Positions 17,247 through 26,719 of a stretch of 64,000 nucleotides of DNA are shown here, one piece after another (the first letter of the stretch is position 1; each line of letters begins with the position of its first letter). The position numbers were made by a program, and so were the translations under genes. Source of the stretch: Candidatus Faeciplasma pullistercoris (GTDB lineage Bacteria; Bacillota; Clostridia; Oscillospirales; Ruminococcaceae). The DNA lies in NCBI GenBank assembly GCA_018715525.1, contig DVLL01000023.1, positions 1 through 64,000 on the forward strand. The letters run 5' to 3'. The notes below the pieces were generated by a model, which had not been told where the DNA came from, made no database searches, and saw only the letters and a program-made list of their open reading frames with translations.

Positions 17247-18161
17247 TCACTGAGTAAACGCGATCTGAGCGAAATTATAGAAACCAAGAATCCAGATGTT
17301 AAAGTCGTGTCCGCCGGAACGCGTCTGCCAGGTGAAATTCTTTCCATCCGTCAGCTTGTCGGTGAGGTCGCACAGACCCTCAACAGCGTTAGTATGGTGA
17401 GATATCGCTATTCCGTCCTCTGTTCCGCAGAGATTATAAAAGTACTTGATATCATAGTCGGGGAAATCCTTCAGGTGTGTCGCTATCTCAACCGCTGTAT
17501 ATGTAGTCGGGCAGGAACTGAACGCGCCGAAATAGCTGAACATGTCAAGGCACTCGCAAAGAGCTATATTCGTAGTCTGCATTGCACCCATGGAAAGACC
17601 GCCGACAGCTCTGTGATCCCTTGCCTCGGTGACGTCATAGCCCTCGCTGTAATCGGCGTAGGTGGCGTAGTGCTCATCTATATACGGTATCAAATCATAT
17701 CTGAGCTCCTTGCCGAACTCATAGAAGGCATTGCTGTCGCTGTTCATGCCGTGGTCTACCGCGGAGCGTCCGTTCGGTGTAACAACGATAAAGGGCTCTA
17801 TCTCGCCGTTGGCAATCAGATTATCCATGATCTTCTTGATATCCGAGTTGTCACCTGTCATTCCCCACTCCCAGATATCTCCGCCGATTCCATGCAGAAG
17901 ATACATTACATTATACTGCTTGGTCTCATCATAGCCCGCAGGAAGATACACATACGCCTGCTTTTCGGTGTCCTCCATATTGCCGTAGTACGCCTTGGAA
18001 GGATAGGTTATCAGTTCGATTGTTCCCCCGTTGTCAATAGACTGACGGTACTCGGATGGAATCTCGTCAACAACGGTTATCTTCTTGGCACAGCCGCCAA
18101 GACTGCACATAACGGCTCCTATTATCATAGAAGCAACCACCTTTCTGATAATCTTATACAT
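17247..18161 (-). CDS. Secreted esterase (lipoprotein), alpha/beta-hydrolase of the esterase D/feruloyl-esterase type
   Basis: 304 residues from the ATG at 18161, which lies 6 bases after AAGGAG; upstream GTG and ATG codons have poor spacing. A lipoprotein signal peptide ends in CSLGGC near residue 23. The mature part has YLLHGIGGDIWEWG (oxyanion region), the nucleophile elbow GGLSMGAMQ, and a terminal SGGHDFNIW holding the catalytic His. This matches the Fes/XynZ-like esterase family that removes acyl groups from plant polysaccharides. The substrate is inferred only. It appears to be a single-gene unit with its own promoter. Confidence 0.86.
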   Translation of the reverse strand: MYKIIRKVVASMIIGAVMCSLGGCAKKITVVDEIPSEYRQSIDNGGTIELITYPSKAYYGNMEDTEKQAYVYLPAGYDETKQYNVMYLLHGIGGDIWEWGMTGDNSDIKKIMDNLIANGEIEPFIVVTPNGRSAVDHGMNSDSNAFYEFGKELRYDLIPYIDEHYATYADYSEGYDVTEARDHRAVGGLSMGAMQTTNIALCECLDMFSYFGAFSSCPTTYTAVEIATHLKDFPDYDIKYFYNLCGTEDGIAISHHTNAVEGLCDLTDKLTDGKNFTWQTRSGGHDFNIWILGFYNFAQIAFTQ

Positions 18162-18243
18162 ATTCATCTCCTTGAACACTCCTTTTTCGGTTCATGTATA
18201 AACCCCGTTTTCTCAAAGAAGAAACAAATAGTTTATACTTTAT

Positions 18244-18272
18244 ATATTTACACAAAATCAACACATTGTCAA
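18244..18272 (-). promoter_or_regulatory. Possible promoter of the esterase lipoprotein gene
   Basis: A perfect TTGACA (-35) lies at 18267-18272 on the minus strand. The -10 is poorly defined: AAATAT at 17-base spacing, within the AT-rich stretch AAATATATAAAG. The leader to the ATG is about 75 bases. Confidence 0.4.
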
Positions 18273-18293
18273 GAATAATTTTAGATTTCATCG

Positions 18294-19877
18294 TCAATCC
18301 AGCGGCGAATAGCTCTTCATAATCTCAAGTGCAGTCCTTAAGCCGTCAACAGCGGCAGATACTATGCCTCCTGCATACCCCGCGCCCTCTCCGCAAGGAT
18401 ACAAATTATCTATTCCCACAGCATTAAACCGCTCGCCGCGCAAAATTCTTACAGGCGAGGATGTTCTTGTCTCCGGCGCGGTCAGATACGCGCCCATATC
18501 GCCGAAGCAGCCCAGCTCCCTCGAAAACCTGCGTATACCCTCCTTCATCATGTCGGAAACAAATTTCGGAAAAAGCTTATTCAGGTCAACGTCAGCTACG
18601 CCGGGCTTATATGATGGCAAAACCGAGACTGATGAGCTCTCTCCCAAAAAAGCGCCTACAGTCGACGCGGGAGCCATATAGCTGCCGCTCATCATATATG
18701 CCTTTTTCTCAAGTCCCGAGGCAAACTCCACGCCGTCCATAGGATTATTTCCGTAATCGGACGGAGAAACGGACACCACAAGCGCGGAATTGGCGTTTTC
18801 AGAGTCTCTGCTGTACTCGCTCATACCGTTGGTTACTATTGAACTCCTTTCGCTCGAGGAAGCAACCACATACCCGCCAGGGCACATGCAGAATGTGTAT
18901 ACCGCCCTGCCGTCCGGGTGCCTATGCGATAGCTGATATTCTCCCTGCGGCAAAAGAGGGCTGTCCGCGTATATGCCATATAAGCTCTCGTTGACTCGCC
19001 TCTGGCTATGTTCAATCCTCGCGCCTACAGAAAACGGCTTTGGCTGTATGGTCACGCCCGAGTCAAGAAGCATCCTGAACGTGTCTCTTGCCGAGTGACC
19101 TATCGCTAAAACCAGCGCGCTCGGATTAATCTCTCCATGAGATGTAATCACCTTTGTTACCCTGCCGTCTGAGACGCATATGCTCCTGAGCGGAGTCAAG
19201 AAGCGTACCTCTCCCCCGTTTTCAATTATTTTTTGACGCATCGCCCTGACTACTGCCCTTAACTTGTCAGTACCTATATGCGGCTTAGCGGTTCTTAATA
19301 TCTCCGGTGGCGCTCCGAATTCGCACAGTCGGGTAAGAACATACCTGCAAAGAGGGTCGCCGATTCTGGTGGTGAGCTTTCCGTCTGAAAATGTGCCCGC
19401 TCCCCCTTCGCCGAACTGGACATTGGTTTCGGTGTCCAACTCCGCGCCGTTCCAAAAAGCGTTCACCGCCTTCACCCTTGAGTCCACATCCGCCCCGCGC
19501 TCTAAAACTATCGGCTTGTAGCCGTACTCCGAAAGAAGCAGCGCGCAAAAGATCCCCGCAGGTCCAAAGCCCGCTATGACCGTCCTGCCCTCCCGCTTCT
19601 CGCATGATATCTTTGGAGCAATAACCGGTTCATCAAAATAACGCACATCCCTATGCTTACTTGCAACCCACTTTTCCTTATCAGACGAGCGAAGGCAGAG
19701 CATGACCGAGTTGACAAAGTGAATGTTCTCTCTTTTCCTCGCGTCGAGCGAGGATTTATATATACAGCCGCTTGTCACATCCTGAGGTCTGAGACCGATA
19801 CGTTTGATCGCGGCATTCACTACGCTGCGCTCCTCTTCTCCGAGCGCCGAAGGAATATTCATCACAATTACAGCCAT
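18294..19877 (-). CDS. FAD-dependent oxidoreductase (NAD(P)/FAD-dependent dehydrogenase family)
   Basis: 527 residues. An N-terminal domain of about 95 residues precedes the FAD-binding dinucleotide fold at AGFGPAGIFCALLL near 103-116. QFGEGGAGTFSDGKL near 155 and the C-terminal GEGAGYAGGIVSAAVDG near 497-513 are conserved in the uncharacterised 'FAD-dependent dehydrogenase' family of Clostridia and Bacteroidetes. The electron acceptor and substrate are unknown. The gene starts just after a terminator-like hairpin that follows cdaR. Confidence 0.85.
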   Translation of the reverse strand: MAVIVMNIPSALGEEERSVVNAAIKRIGLRPQDVTSGCIYKSSLDARKRENIHFVNSVMLCLRSSDKEKWVASKHRDVRYFDEPVIAPKISCEKREGRTVIAGFGPAGIFCALLLSEYGYKPIVLERGADVDSRVKAVNAFWNGAELDTETNVQFGEGGAGTFSDGKLTTRIGDPLCRYVLTRLCEFGAPPEILRTAKPHIGTDKLRAVVRAMRQKIIENGGEVRFLTPLRSICVSDGRVTKVITSHGEINPSALVLAIGHSARDTFRMLLDSGVTIQPKPFSVGARIEHSQRRVNESLYGIYADSPLLPQGEYQLSHRHPDGRAVYTFCMCPGGYVVASSSERSSIVTNGMSEYSRDSENANSALVVSVSPSDYGNNPMDGVEFASGLEKKAYMMSGSYMAPASTVGAFLGESSSVSVLPSYKPGVADVDLNKLFPKFVSDMMKEGIRRFSRELGCFGDMGAYLTAPETRTSSPVRILRGERFNAVGIDNLYPCGEGAGYAGGIVSAAVDGLRTALEIMKSYSPLD

Positions 19878-19889
19878 TTTTACCTCTTG

Positions 19890-19925
19890 AAAAACTCAAG
19901 GCTCAGGACTTATCCCAAGCCTTGA
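19890..19925 (-). terminator. Terminator of cdaA-cdaR, or leader attenuator of the FAD oxidoreductase gene
   Basis: An 8-bp perfect stem (TCAAGGCT/AGCCTTGA, 19918-19925 with 19896-19903) has a 14-base loop with an inner GGA/TCC and is followed on the minus strand by GTTTTTC. It lies 27 bp after cdaR and only about 13 bp before the next start, so read-through control of the downstream gene is possible. Confidence 0.65.
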
Positions 19926-19952
19926 TAAAATTTAATTTGCAACAGACCCCGC

Positions 19953-21299
19953 CTACTGATTGTCAGCGGCATTTCCGTCATCATTTCTTTGAACCGTCTG
20001 ATTGTCATCCACCTGCTGCACATTGCACGCAACCTGATAAGTGCCGCAGCACCAGCAGTTATTGTACATCGGAAGATACACCGTTACGGTGTACATCCTG
20101 AAGCCCTCTGTGATGTTGTAGTCAAGCATATCTATCTGAGCGATAAGGTCTTTTGAGTCAATTTGCTCAATTATTTCAGAAGGTCCTATTACCTTGATGT
20201 TGTTTATCCTGTCCGTCTCCACATCCACCTGATAACCGTTCGGAACATTTATCGGGTATATCTGAGAGTTATTTATTGTCAATGTCTTTGTGCTGTAGTT
20301 CTCAAAGTCAAACGTGACTGTCGCCGTGTCATAGCCTGAAATATTGGTGTAATAATCGGTGTTGTTTATCGGCAAGATTATATTCGATCTGATATCAAGG
20401 CTCCTTAGATCCACATATCCCAAGGTTATCTCATCAATATTGCTTATCCTGTCGCTCTGGCTTCTGACAGTTATCTCAGAGGGATTTATCGTATACTTCA
20501 AAGAGGAGATATCAAACTGGTCAAAATATGTCTGAATTTCCACGTCAAGCTTCATGTCTTTTCTCATATATACGGGGATGGTAAGCGCAAAACCGTTCTC
20601 TGATTGAACAGATATCTTGCTGTCGTTGACTATGTTCTCTCCGTTATATAGCGTGACCGAGGTGTTCGAGGTCTGAAGCGTTGTCATTACGGTAGCACCC
20701 GACTGAACCTTAACCTCGCAGGACGTAACCTGATTCACATAATCCCTCGGACCGTATATCTCCACCACCGACGGCTCAATAATGACCTCAGCTGGGTCGA
20801 CAATGTATCCGTCCGCAGCGGAAATGTTCGATATATCCGCAGTCAAAGTGCCGTCCGCAACAGAAAAGCTCTTTGTTATCATATAGTCAAACTCAACCTT
20901 TACCGTGGAAGGCTCGATGGTATCGACATCTATCGCGTCTCCATTAGTGCTCGTAACAACAAGCGGCAAATCGTATACTCCCGGCGCTCTCACGGTATCA
21001 AGGTTAATTCCGATGTGTATGTCGTCGTTCGAGTAGTCGCCGATAAGATATCTTTGACCGTTTATCCTGACATTTGCGGTGGTATCAGACATGTCAAGAA
21101 CAGATATTCCGGTTACATCTGCATAGCTTCCATCCAAAGAGTAATCAATCGGGACCTCGCGAAGCACCACGGTTGTCTCCGGAAAGGCGGTCAAGGAAAG
21201 CACTATCCAGAGAATAAATGCGGAAACAACGGATATTATCAGCATAAACAGGTTGTTTTCCGCAAGCGGCTTATCAGTCTTTTTTACTCTTCCCGCCAT
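19953..21299 (-). CDS. cdaR: YbbR-domain protein, CdaA regulator
   Basis: 448 residues. One transmembrane segment near residues 15-37 is followed by an extracytoplasmic region of repeated YbbR domains (several copies of the 'T..V.V.G....I' pattern). The C-terminal tail is rich in Gln, Asn and Asp. CdaR binds and modulates the diadenylate cyclase CdaA. It overlaps the cdaA 3' end by 26 bp, the conserved arrangement. The phosphoglucosamine mutase gene glmM that usually follows is not present here. Confidence 0.92.
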   Translation of the reverse strand: MAGRVKKTDKPLAENNLFMLIISVVSAFILWIVLSLTAFPETTVVLREVPIDYSLDGSYADVTGISVLDMSDTTANVRINGQRYLIGDYSNDDIHIGINLDTVRAPGVYDLPLVVTSTNGDAIDVDTIEPSTVKVEFDYMITKSFSVADGTLTADISNISAADGYIVDPAEVIIEPSVVEIYGPRDYVNQVTSCEVKVQSGATVMTTLQTSNTSVTLYNGENIVNDSKISVQSENGFALTIPVYMRKDMKLDVEIQTYFDQFDISSLKYTINPSEITVRSQSDRISNIDEITLGYVDLRSLDIRSNIILPINNTDYYTNISGYDTATVTFDFENYSTKTLTINNSQIYPINVPNGYQVDVETDRINNIKVIGPSEIIEQIDSKDLIAQIDMLDYNITEGFRMYTVTVYLPMYNNCWCCGTYQVACNVQQVDDNQTVQRNDDGNAADNQ

Positions 21300-22173
21300 C
21301 TTTTTGATCCTTTCTTCCGATTATCTTTGATAAAAGCGTCGCCTCGGCAGGCTTCTTTTCAGGAATTATCTGAGACCTCAGATACTTTATCAGCCTCTCC
21401 TTGGTGTAGCCTCTTGTGAGCTCGCCGTTTTCAGCTATGGATATCGTTCCTGTTTCCTCTGATACTACAACTATTATCGCATCAGAGTTTTCACTCATGC
21501 CTATCGCGGCGCGGTGTCTTGATCCAAGCTGCTTATTTATTCTTTCCTCCTTCTGAGGAGTCGGTAGAAAACAGCCTGCAGCTACTATTCTTGCGTTTCT
21601 GATTATGACCGCTCCGTCATGCAAAGGCGTCTTAGGGAAAAATATCGTGCCAAAGGTAGCTACGCTCGGTATGCAGTCCATTACGGTTCCGGTGTCTATC
21701 TGCTCGCCAAGCCTTATCTTTCTTTCAATAACTATCAGCGCGCCGGTCGCAGATTCGGAAAGCTGGCTGACAGTTTCGCCTATCACATCTATCGCATTAG
21801 ACCAGTTCTGAGTCGTGTTGTCGGCGCTGTACCCATCGTTAAATACGTTCAGCGACTTTACGTTTGCTCTTCCTACCCGCTCGAGTATCCGCCTCAGCTC
21901 AGGCTGGAACACAATTACCACCGCTAAAATTCCGACCTGGAAGAAGTTTTCGAGAATGAACGTCATCATCTTCAGCCGAAGCTCGGAGGCAATGACGTAG
22001 ATGACCACTACAACAAAAATTCCCACAATCAGCTGCTGCGCCTTTGTCTCGCGGACCAGCTTTATACCCTTATATATGAAATATGCCAGCAAAAGCATAT
22101 CTATAATATCTCTATAGCTTATAGAGCTTACAGTACTGATGAATCTTGAAAAAATGTCGCTCATCAATTCCAT
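21274..22173 (-). CDS. cdaA: Membrane diadenylate cyclase CdaA
   Basis: 299 residues from the ATG at 22173, which is preceded by AGGGGGA at suitable spacing; the frame opens 30 bases earlier without a good site. N-terminal hydrophobic segments (three predicted membrane helices, about residues 15-90) precede the DAC domain. Diagnostic motifs are LHDGAVII near 203 and SRHRAAIGMSE near 233. CdaA makes cyclic di-AMP from two ATP, controlling potassium and osmolyte balance and cell-wall homeostasis. Co-transcription with cdaR is certain from the overlap. Confidence 0.95.
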   Translation of the reverse strand: MELMSDIFSRFISTVSSISYRDIIDMLLLAYFIYKGIKLVRETKAQQLIVGIFVVVVIYVIASELRLKMMTFILENFFQVGILAVVIVFQPELRRILERVGRANVKSLNVFNDGYSADNTTQNWSNAIDVIGETVSQLSESATGALIVIERKIRLGEQIDTGTVMDCIPSVATFGTIFFPKTPLHDGAVIIRNARIVAAGCFLPTPQKEERINKQLGSRHRAAIGMSENSDAIIVVVSEETGTISIAENGELTRGYTKERLIKYLRSQIIPEKKPAEATLLSKIIGRKDQKDGGKSKKD

Positions 22174-22235
22174 TGCCGTTCCCCCTGTAAGGTTCTTATA
22201 CATTCCTTATTTATTCTATCAGCAATTATTAAAAA

Positions 22236-23381
22236 TTACAATAGCCCCAGCCCGTCTTTTGATAATTTTTTTATTGTGTCAACAAGCCTTAAAACGTCCC
22301 TTTCAGAGCTGAATACCGACGGCGAGAACCTAACAGTTCCTTGCGGCATGGTTTTGATCGTGCCGTGCGCAAGCGGCGCGCAGTGAAGCCCTCCGCGAAG
22401 CGCAAATCCGTTATCGGAAAGCACTGCGGCCAGCCTTTCAGACGGAACTCCGTCAAGATTAAAGGACACTATCGGCACAAAGTGTTCACCGCATCTGTAA
22501 AGTGTAACACCTTGTAAGACTTTTAAGCCGTCTATGAAAATATCGCATAGCTGCTCCTCATGCCTATAAATGCTGTCAAGACCCATGCTTGACACATACC
22601 TTATTCCCGCCCTGAGCGAAGCTATGCCTATTGTGTTAAGCGTACCGCATTCAAGTCTTTCCGGCATAAAAGGAGTCTGCCAGAGTTCTGCGGATGTAGC
22701 ACCGGTTCCGCCCTCCATTATCGGGCTTATCTCGTACTTCCCGTCAGAAATGATTAGTCCCGTTCCCGTTCCGCCGTATAGACCCTTATGCCCCGCCGTG
22801 CAAATTATATTCATGCCGTCACTCAGACTAACAGGAATGATCCCGCACGCCTGCGCGCCGTCAACTATAAAGCAAGCGCCTGCCGCCCTGCAAAGGCGCG
22901 CTATTTCCCGTATCGGCATTATTCGTCCTGTCACATTTCCCGCATATGTGCAGACTACGCAGTCGGTTTGGGGAGTGATAAGCTTTCTGAAGCTGTCAAT
23001 GGTTTCTTCATCGGTTTTGCCTACCTGTGCCACCTCAACCGTCACGCCGCGCTTGGAAAGCGCGTAGGACGGCCTTGCAACCGAGTTATGCTCCATCGAG
23101 GAAATCACAAGCCTTCCGCCCGGAGGAACTATACCCTTTATCGCTATGTTGAGCGCGTGGGTGCAGTTAGCTGTGAAAATGACATTCTCCGGCTCAGCTC
23201 CGAAAAATCCCGCCGCTTCTGCCCTCGAGTCATACACCATCTCTCCCGCCTTTGCGGAGTAGGCGTGCCCGCTCCGCCCGGGATTTCCGCCGTATATGTC
23301 ACAAGCCTGCGCTATTTCTCTTTTAACCGACGGTGGTTTTGGAAAGCTTGTAGCCGCATTGTCAAAATATACCTGATTCAT
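22236..23381 (-). CDS. Class V aminotransferase, cysteine desulfurase family
   Basis: 381 residues of fold-type I PLP protein. YFDNAATSFPKPP at the N-terminus and ANCTHALNIAIKG near 70 are typical. The PLP lysine is in CTAGHKGLYGGTGTG near 197, and the Asp in CFIVDGAQACG. The C-terminal LRGGLHCAPLAH supplies the conserved Cys region of the SufS/CsdB-like group. It is probably a cysteine desulfurase or selenocysteine lyase-like enzyme. It is 18 bp downstream of a DUF3343 gene, a pairing recognised in Firmicutes sulfur/selenium metabolism. Confidence 0.85.
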   Translation of the reverse strand: MNQVYFDNAATSFPKPPSVKREIAQACDIYGGNPGRSGHAYSAKAGEMVYDSRAEAAGFFGAEPENVIFTANCTHALNIAIKGIVPPGGRLVISSMEHNSVARPSYALSKRGVTVEVAQVGKTDEETIDSFRKLITPQTDCVVCTYAGNVTGRIMPIREIARLCRAAGACFIVDGAQACGIIPVSLSDGMNIICTAGHKGLYGGTGTGLIISDGKYEISPIMEGGTGATSAELWQTPFMPERLECGTLNTIGIASLRAGIRYVSSMGLDSIYRHEEQLCDIFIDGLKVLQGVTLYRCGEHFVPIVSFNLDGVPSERLAAVLSDNGFALRGGLHCAPLAHGTIKTMPQGTVRFSPSVFSSERDVLRLVDTIKKLSKDGLGLL

Positions 23382-23399
23382 TTACTTATAGTCACCTGC

Positions 23400-23621
23400 C
23401 TATCTTTTTACCGCCATTCTGTCCTTGTGCTGTATCCCGTTTTTGGAGAGTATCGATGTTATTATATCTGAATCGTCCTTTACCCTTATCGAATAGCCGC
23501 AGCCGGACGACAGCGTCTTAGGCGTCTTTTCTATTTCACAGTAATATCCCATATTGTTAAGAAGCCGCTTTGCCTTCATAGCATATGTTATTGAGGAAAG
23601 GGCTATGAGTGTATATGTCAT
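23400..23621 (-). CDS. DUF3343 (putative Se/S carrier-like) protein
   Basis: 73 residues from the ATG at 23621. The frame extends 66 bases upstream, but that extension is basic and unlike the family, and GAGGTG lies 9 bases before this ATG. The sequence has the compact alpha/beta pattern of PF11823 (Se_S_carrier), with the conserved SSGCGYSIRV containing a single cysteine near residue 41. It probably carries or senses sulfur or selenium for the downstream desulfurase; this is inference from the family and the pairing. Confidence 0.75.
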   Translation of the reverse strand: MTYTLIALSSITYAMKAKRLLNNMGYYCEIEKTPKTLSSGCGYSIRVKDDSDIITSILSKNGIQHKDRMAVKR

Positions 23622-23769
23622 TGGTATTTGCACCTCGAAGTCGTTATATTCTGTTCGGCGCCGCAAGCGACACCTACCTTTAATCATTTTATGCAGGGCA
23701 GGCGGATAAGGCTATAGGACAACTGCGCGGTGTTTAACCGAGGCTTAAGCGCTGCTCAAACTTTCGCAT

Positions 23770-23808
23770 AAAAAAAGACCCGCCCGCCGTTATTTCACGG
23801 CAAGCGAG
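23770..23808 (-). terminator. Strong intrinsic terminator after ispDF
   Basis: On the minus strand a 12-bp stem (23797-23808 with 23779-23790, several G-U pairs, no mismatch) with a 6-base loop is followed by TCTTTTTTT. It lies 24 bp after the ispDF stop codon. Confidence 0.9.
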
Positions 23809-23832
23809 CCAGCTTTACATATATTTCAGGCA

Positions 23833-25017
23833 TTATCCGCAGATTAAAGACACCGCGTGAGCCGCTATTCCCTCTTTTTGACCGGTGAAGCCAAGTCCCT
23901 CCTCGGTTGTCGCCTTTACCGAGACTCGTTCCACAGGTATCCCCATAGCCGCGCTAAGCCTTTGGCGCATTGAGCCGATGTGAGGCGAGAGCTTCGGCGC
24001 CTGCGCTATCACCGTTATGTCGCAGTTGAGAATCGAATACCCCTTTTCTGCGAGGAGCTTTGCGACGCGCTCGAGCAGCCTTATGCTGTTTGCCCCCTCA
24101 TACTCAGGGTCATTGTCCGGAAACAGCTTTCCTATGTCGCCCAAAGCAGCCGCTCCCAAAAGCGAATCCATCAGCGCGTGTGTCAGCACATCAGCGTCTG
24201 AGTGGCCCAAAAGCCCACGCTGATAGTTGATCTCCACTCCGCCCAAAATAAACCGTCTGCCTTCTACGAGCCTATGAACGTCATACCCGTGACCTATTCT
24301 CATTCCGCTTCCCGATAGACTGTTTGCCATAATTATATCCTCCGGAGTGGTAAGCTTTATATTTGCGTACTCCCCTATCGTTATATGCGGCTTGAAGCCG
24401 GCTGAATCAAGGAGCTGAGCGTCATCGGTATAGTCCGAGTCAGCCATATGCGCGGCGTAAAGATAGAGCCTGCGGGAAAAGCTCTGAGGCGTCTGAACAG
24501 CGTATAGACTCTTTCTGTCAGGCGAGTAGGCTTTACATCCGTCGTCATACCGTATCGTGTCCTTGCAGGGCACGCAAACTACCGAGCTGCCGTATTTGAT
24601 GGTGTCGGCTATCGAATCAAGTATGGTTCTTCGGCTTATAAGCGGTCTCGCCCCGTCATGGATCATGATTATCTCTTCTTTTGCCTCTTCCACGCCGTTC
24701 ATAACAGACTCCTGTCTGGTGGCTCCCGCGTCGACAAAAGTAACCGGAGTGCGCAGCGGCGACAATATTTCAGAATACTCCCGCCACAGCTCTTTCGGCG
24801 CGGCAACAATTATCCGCCTTACCTCGTCGATTTTATCAAACGCCTCGCACGACCTTAATATACACGGCTTTCCGCATATAGGGACAAGAAGCTTATTTTG
24901 ACCCATTCTCGTGCTCTTTCCCCCGCAGGCGAGTATCACCTCGGAGTCAGCAGACCTCGGCATAAGTGACTTGGGTATACCATTTGCCACATCCAAACTA
25001 TCCAGGTTATCGGACAT
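23833..25017 (-). CDS. ispDF: Bifunctional IspD-IspF (MEP isoprenoid pathway)
   Basis: 394 residues combining two MEP-pathway enzymes. The N-terminal IspD part (about 25-235) has the CTP-binding loop [13 protein letters not shown] and [10 protein letters not shown]. The C-terminal IspF part (about 238-394) begins [12 protein letters not shown] and contains [20 protein letters not shown], with the zinc ligands Asp and His, and ends with [15 protein letters not shown]. The first makes CDP-ME and the second the cyclodiphosphate. Fusion is known in several lineages and lacks the intermediate enzyme IspE. It is transcribed alone from its own promoter and ends at a strong terminator. Confidence 0.96.
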   Translation of the reverse strand: MSDNLDSLDVANGIPKSLMPRSADSEVILACGGKSTRMGQNKLLVPICGKPCILRSCEAFDKIDEVRRIIVAAPKELWREYSEILSPLRTPVTFVDAGATRQESVMNGVEEAKEEIIMIHDGARPLISRRTILDSIADTIKYGSSVVCVPCKDTIRYDDGCKAYSPDRKSLYAVQTPQSFSRRLYLYAAHMADSDYTDDAQLLDSAGFKPHITIGEYANIKLTTPEDIIMANSLSGSGMRIGHGYDVHRLVEGRRFILGGVEINYQRGLLGHSDADVLTHALMDSLLGAAALGDIGKLFPDNDPEYEGANSIRLLERVAKLLAEKGYSILNCDITVIAQAPKLSPHIGSMRQRLSAAMGIPVERVSVKATTEEGLGFTGQKEGIAAHAVSLICG

Positions 25018-25068
25018 ATTTTCACCCCTTGAGCAGCGGTAAATATCATAAAACGGCTATACAGCTCA

Positions 25069-25097
25069 AGTATACCAACCGAGCAGCCGACTGTCAA
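25069..25097 (-). promoter_or_regulatory. Sigma-A promoter of ispDF
   Basis: TTGACA (-35, 25092-25097) and TATACT (-10, 25069-25074) are separated by exactly 17 bases on the minus strand. The start site would be near 25062, giving a leader of about 45 bases. Confidence 0.85.
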
Positions 25098-25109
25098 CCG
25101 AACATAAGG

Positions 25110-25138
25110 AAAACCGGCAGAACTTAACGCTCCGCCGG
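25110..25138 (-). terminator. Intrinsic terminator after the NCS2 permease gene
   Basis: On the minus strand a 9-bp stem (25130-25138 with 25114-25122, two G-U pairs) with a 7-base loop is followed by TTTTCCTT. It lies 32 bp after the permease stop and upstream of the ispDF promoter. Confidence 0.75.
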
Positions 25139-25169
25139 AAATCTAAAATCATATTTTTGTTTGCAGAAA

Positions 25170-26609
25170 TTACATCGTAATGGTTACAAACTTGAATATG
25201 AAGAGCACCGCAATGATAGTGATGACTATATCCTTCTTCTTGTAGTTTCCGGTGAAGAGGGTTATAAGAACATAAGAGATAGCTCCGATACCTATACCGT
25301 TCGCTATAGAGTAGGTAAGGGGCATCATAATAAGTGCGAGGAACGCGGGGACAGCGTTTCTGACGTCGGTCATGTCAACCTTGCCGAAGCTTTTCAGCAT
25401 GAGAACTCCGACGTAAATGAGGGCGGGAGCGGTAGCGCAGCTGGGGATAATACTTGCCAACGGAGTAAGGAAGAGGCAGGCAAGGAAGCACAGCGAGGTT
25501 ACAAGGCTGGCAAGTCCGCTTCTTGCGCCGGCAGCAACACCGGCAGAGGACTCAACGAAGGTGGTGCAGGTTGAGGTTCCGAGAACCGCGCCGGTGATGG
25601 TAGCTGTAGAGTCGCATACCATAGCCTTGTCTATGTCAATCGGGTCGCCGTTCTTGTCGAGCATGTTAGCCTCGGAAGCAGCTCCGTAAAGCGTTCCGAT
25701 TGTGTCGAACATATCTACCAGGCAGAAGGTGATAATCAGCACAATGGCATTGAAGATACCGCCGATATGAGCTCCGCCAAACGCGTCAACCCAGGACTGA
25801 CCCTGGAAGATACCAGTTATGCCTATTTCGCCGAAATCCTTGAAGGACTGTTCTATGGAGCTGACATCAAAGGAAGGAAGCTGCCAAGTAGCTACATAGT
25901 AAAGCACGGTGGTGATGAGAATTCCTAAAATAACATTTCCCTTTACCTTGTACTTTGCAAGGATCGCTATGATGATAAGACCAAGAAGCGCCAAAAGCGC
26001 GGGTATAACTCCGCTCATGTCGCCCGACTTGATAGCACCGTTGATGTCAACAAACTGCAAGAGCGTGTACTGGTTGGGCTGGATGATATCGACGTTCTGG
26101 AATCCGATGAAAGCGATAAACAGACCGATACCGGCGGGTATTGCCTTCTTCAGGCAGTCAGGCATCGCCTTTGCAACATACTGTCTTGCGCCGGTGATTG
26201 AGAGCGTTATGAAGATAAGTCCGGAGATAAAGACTATTACCATACCTGAGTGATAGCCGTCTATGATGTCTACGCCCGCAAAGTATGCTCCTGAAACGAA
26301 GCAGGTGCAGAAGAATGAGTTAAGACCCATTCCGCAAGCCTGTGCGTAAGGAAGCTTTGCGTAAACCGCGTACAAAAGCGTGCCGATGAATGCAACCAGA
26401 ATCGAGGCGACAAATACGGAGTTCCATACCTGTCCCAGAGCGGCTGCGTTTGCTCCCTCGGCCGCAAGCCATCCGTTTGCGCCCTCGGCAGCTACCTGGT
26501 TAGGATTGACGAACACAATGTACGCCATCGCGAAGAAGGTTGTCAAGCCGCCGAAAATTTCGGTTCTTACGTTAGAACCGCGCTCGGATATCTTGAAAAA
26601 CTTGTCCAT
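25170..26609 (-). CDS. NCS2-family purine permease (guanine/hypoxanthine/adenine type)
   Basis: 479 residues with about 12-14 hydrophobic segments. The N-terminus MDKFFKISERGSNVRTEIFG and the following FFAMAYIVFVNPNQ are characteristic of the AzgA/GhxP branch. Further family motifs are MGLNSFFCTCFV near 95 and TCTTFVESSAGVAAGARSGL near 345. It imports purine bases using a cation gradient. Clostridial members are often controlled by purine riboswitches, but I could not find that aptamer in the 200 bases upstream. It has its own promoter and terminator. Confidence 0.92.
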   Translation of the reverse strand: MDKFFKISERGSNVRTEIFGGLTTFFAMAYIVFVNPNQVAAEGANGWLAAEGANAAALGQVWNSVFVASILVAFIGTLLYAVYAKLPYAQACGMGLNSFFCTCFVSGAYFAGVDIIDGYHSGMVIVFISGLIFITLSITGARQYVAKAMPDCLKKAIPAGIGLFIAFIGFQNVDIIQPNQYTLLQFVDINGAIKSGDMSGVIPALLALLGLIIIAILAKYKVKGNVILGILITTVLYYVATWQLPSFDVSSIEQSFKDFGEIGITGIFQGQSWVDAFGGAHIGGIFNAIVLIITFCLVDMFDTIGTLYGAASEANMLDKNGDPIDIDKAMVCDSTATITGAVLGTSTCTTFVESSAGVAAGARSGLASLVTSLCFLACLFLTPLASIIPSCATAPALIYVGVLMLKSFGKVDMTDVRNAVPAFLALIMMPLTYSIANGIGIGAISYVLITLFTGNYKKKDIVITIIAVLFIFKFVTITM

Positions 26610-26690
26610 TGATAACTATTTCCTTTCATATTTTTCGGGTATTCCCCATTTTTGGAACGCTGTTCCCCTAAAATACAGCATTACATACCC

Positions 26691-26719
26691 ATGTTACATC
26701 ACTTTTTGAGTAAAGTCAA
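26691..26719 (-). promoter_or_regulatory. Sigma-A promoter of the NCS2 permease gene
   Basis: TTGACT (-35, 26714-26719) and TAACAT (-10, 26691-26696) are 17 bases apart on the minus strand. The leader of about 75 bases has a 5-bp GGAAC/GTTCC hairpin (GGGGAACAGCGTTCC) but no recognised riboswitch. Confidence 0.65.

Noticed and set aside
17307-18278. Long plus-strand frame opposite the esterase gene
   Set aside because: It is the antisense of a clear lipoprotein with family motifs; its composition (runs of Cys, Arg, Ile) is typical of a shadow frame.
23622-23760. Possible structured RNA or longer protein upstream of the DUF3343 gene
   Set aside because: The extended frame is arginine-rich and unlike the family, and I saw no known riboswitch blocks or clear promoter.
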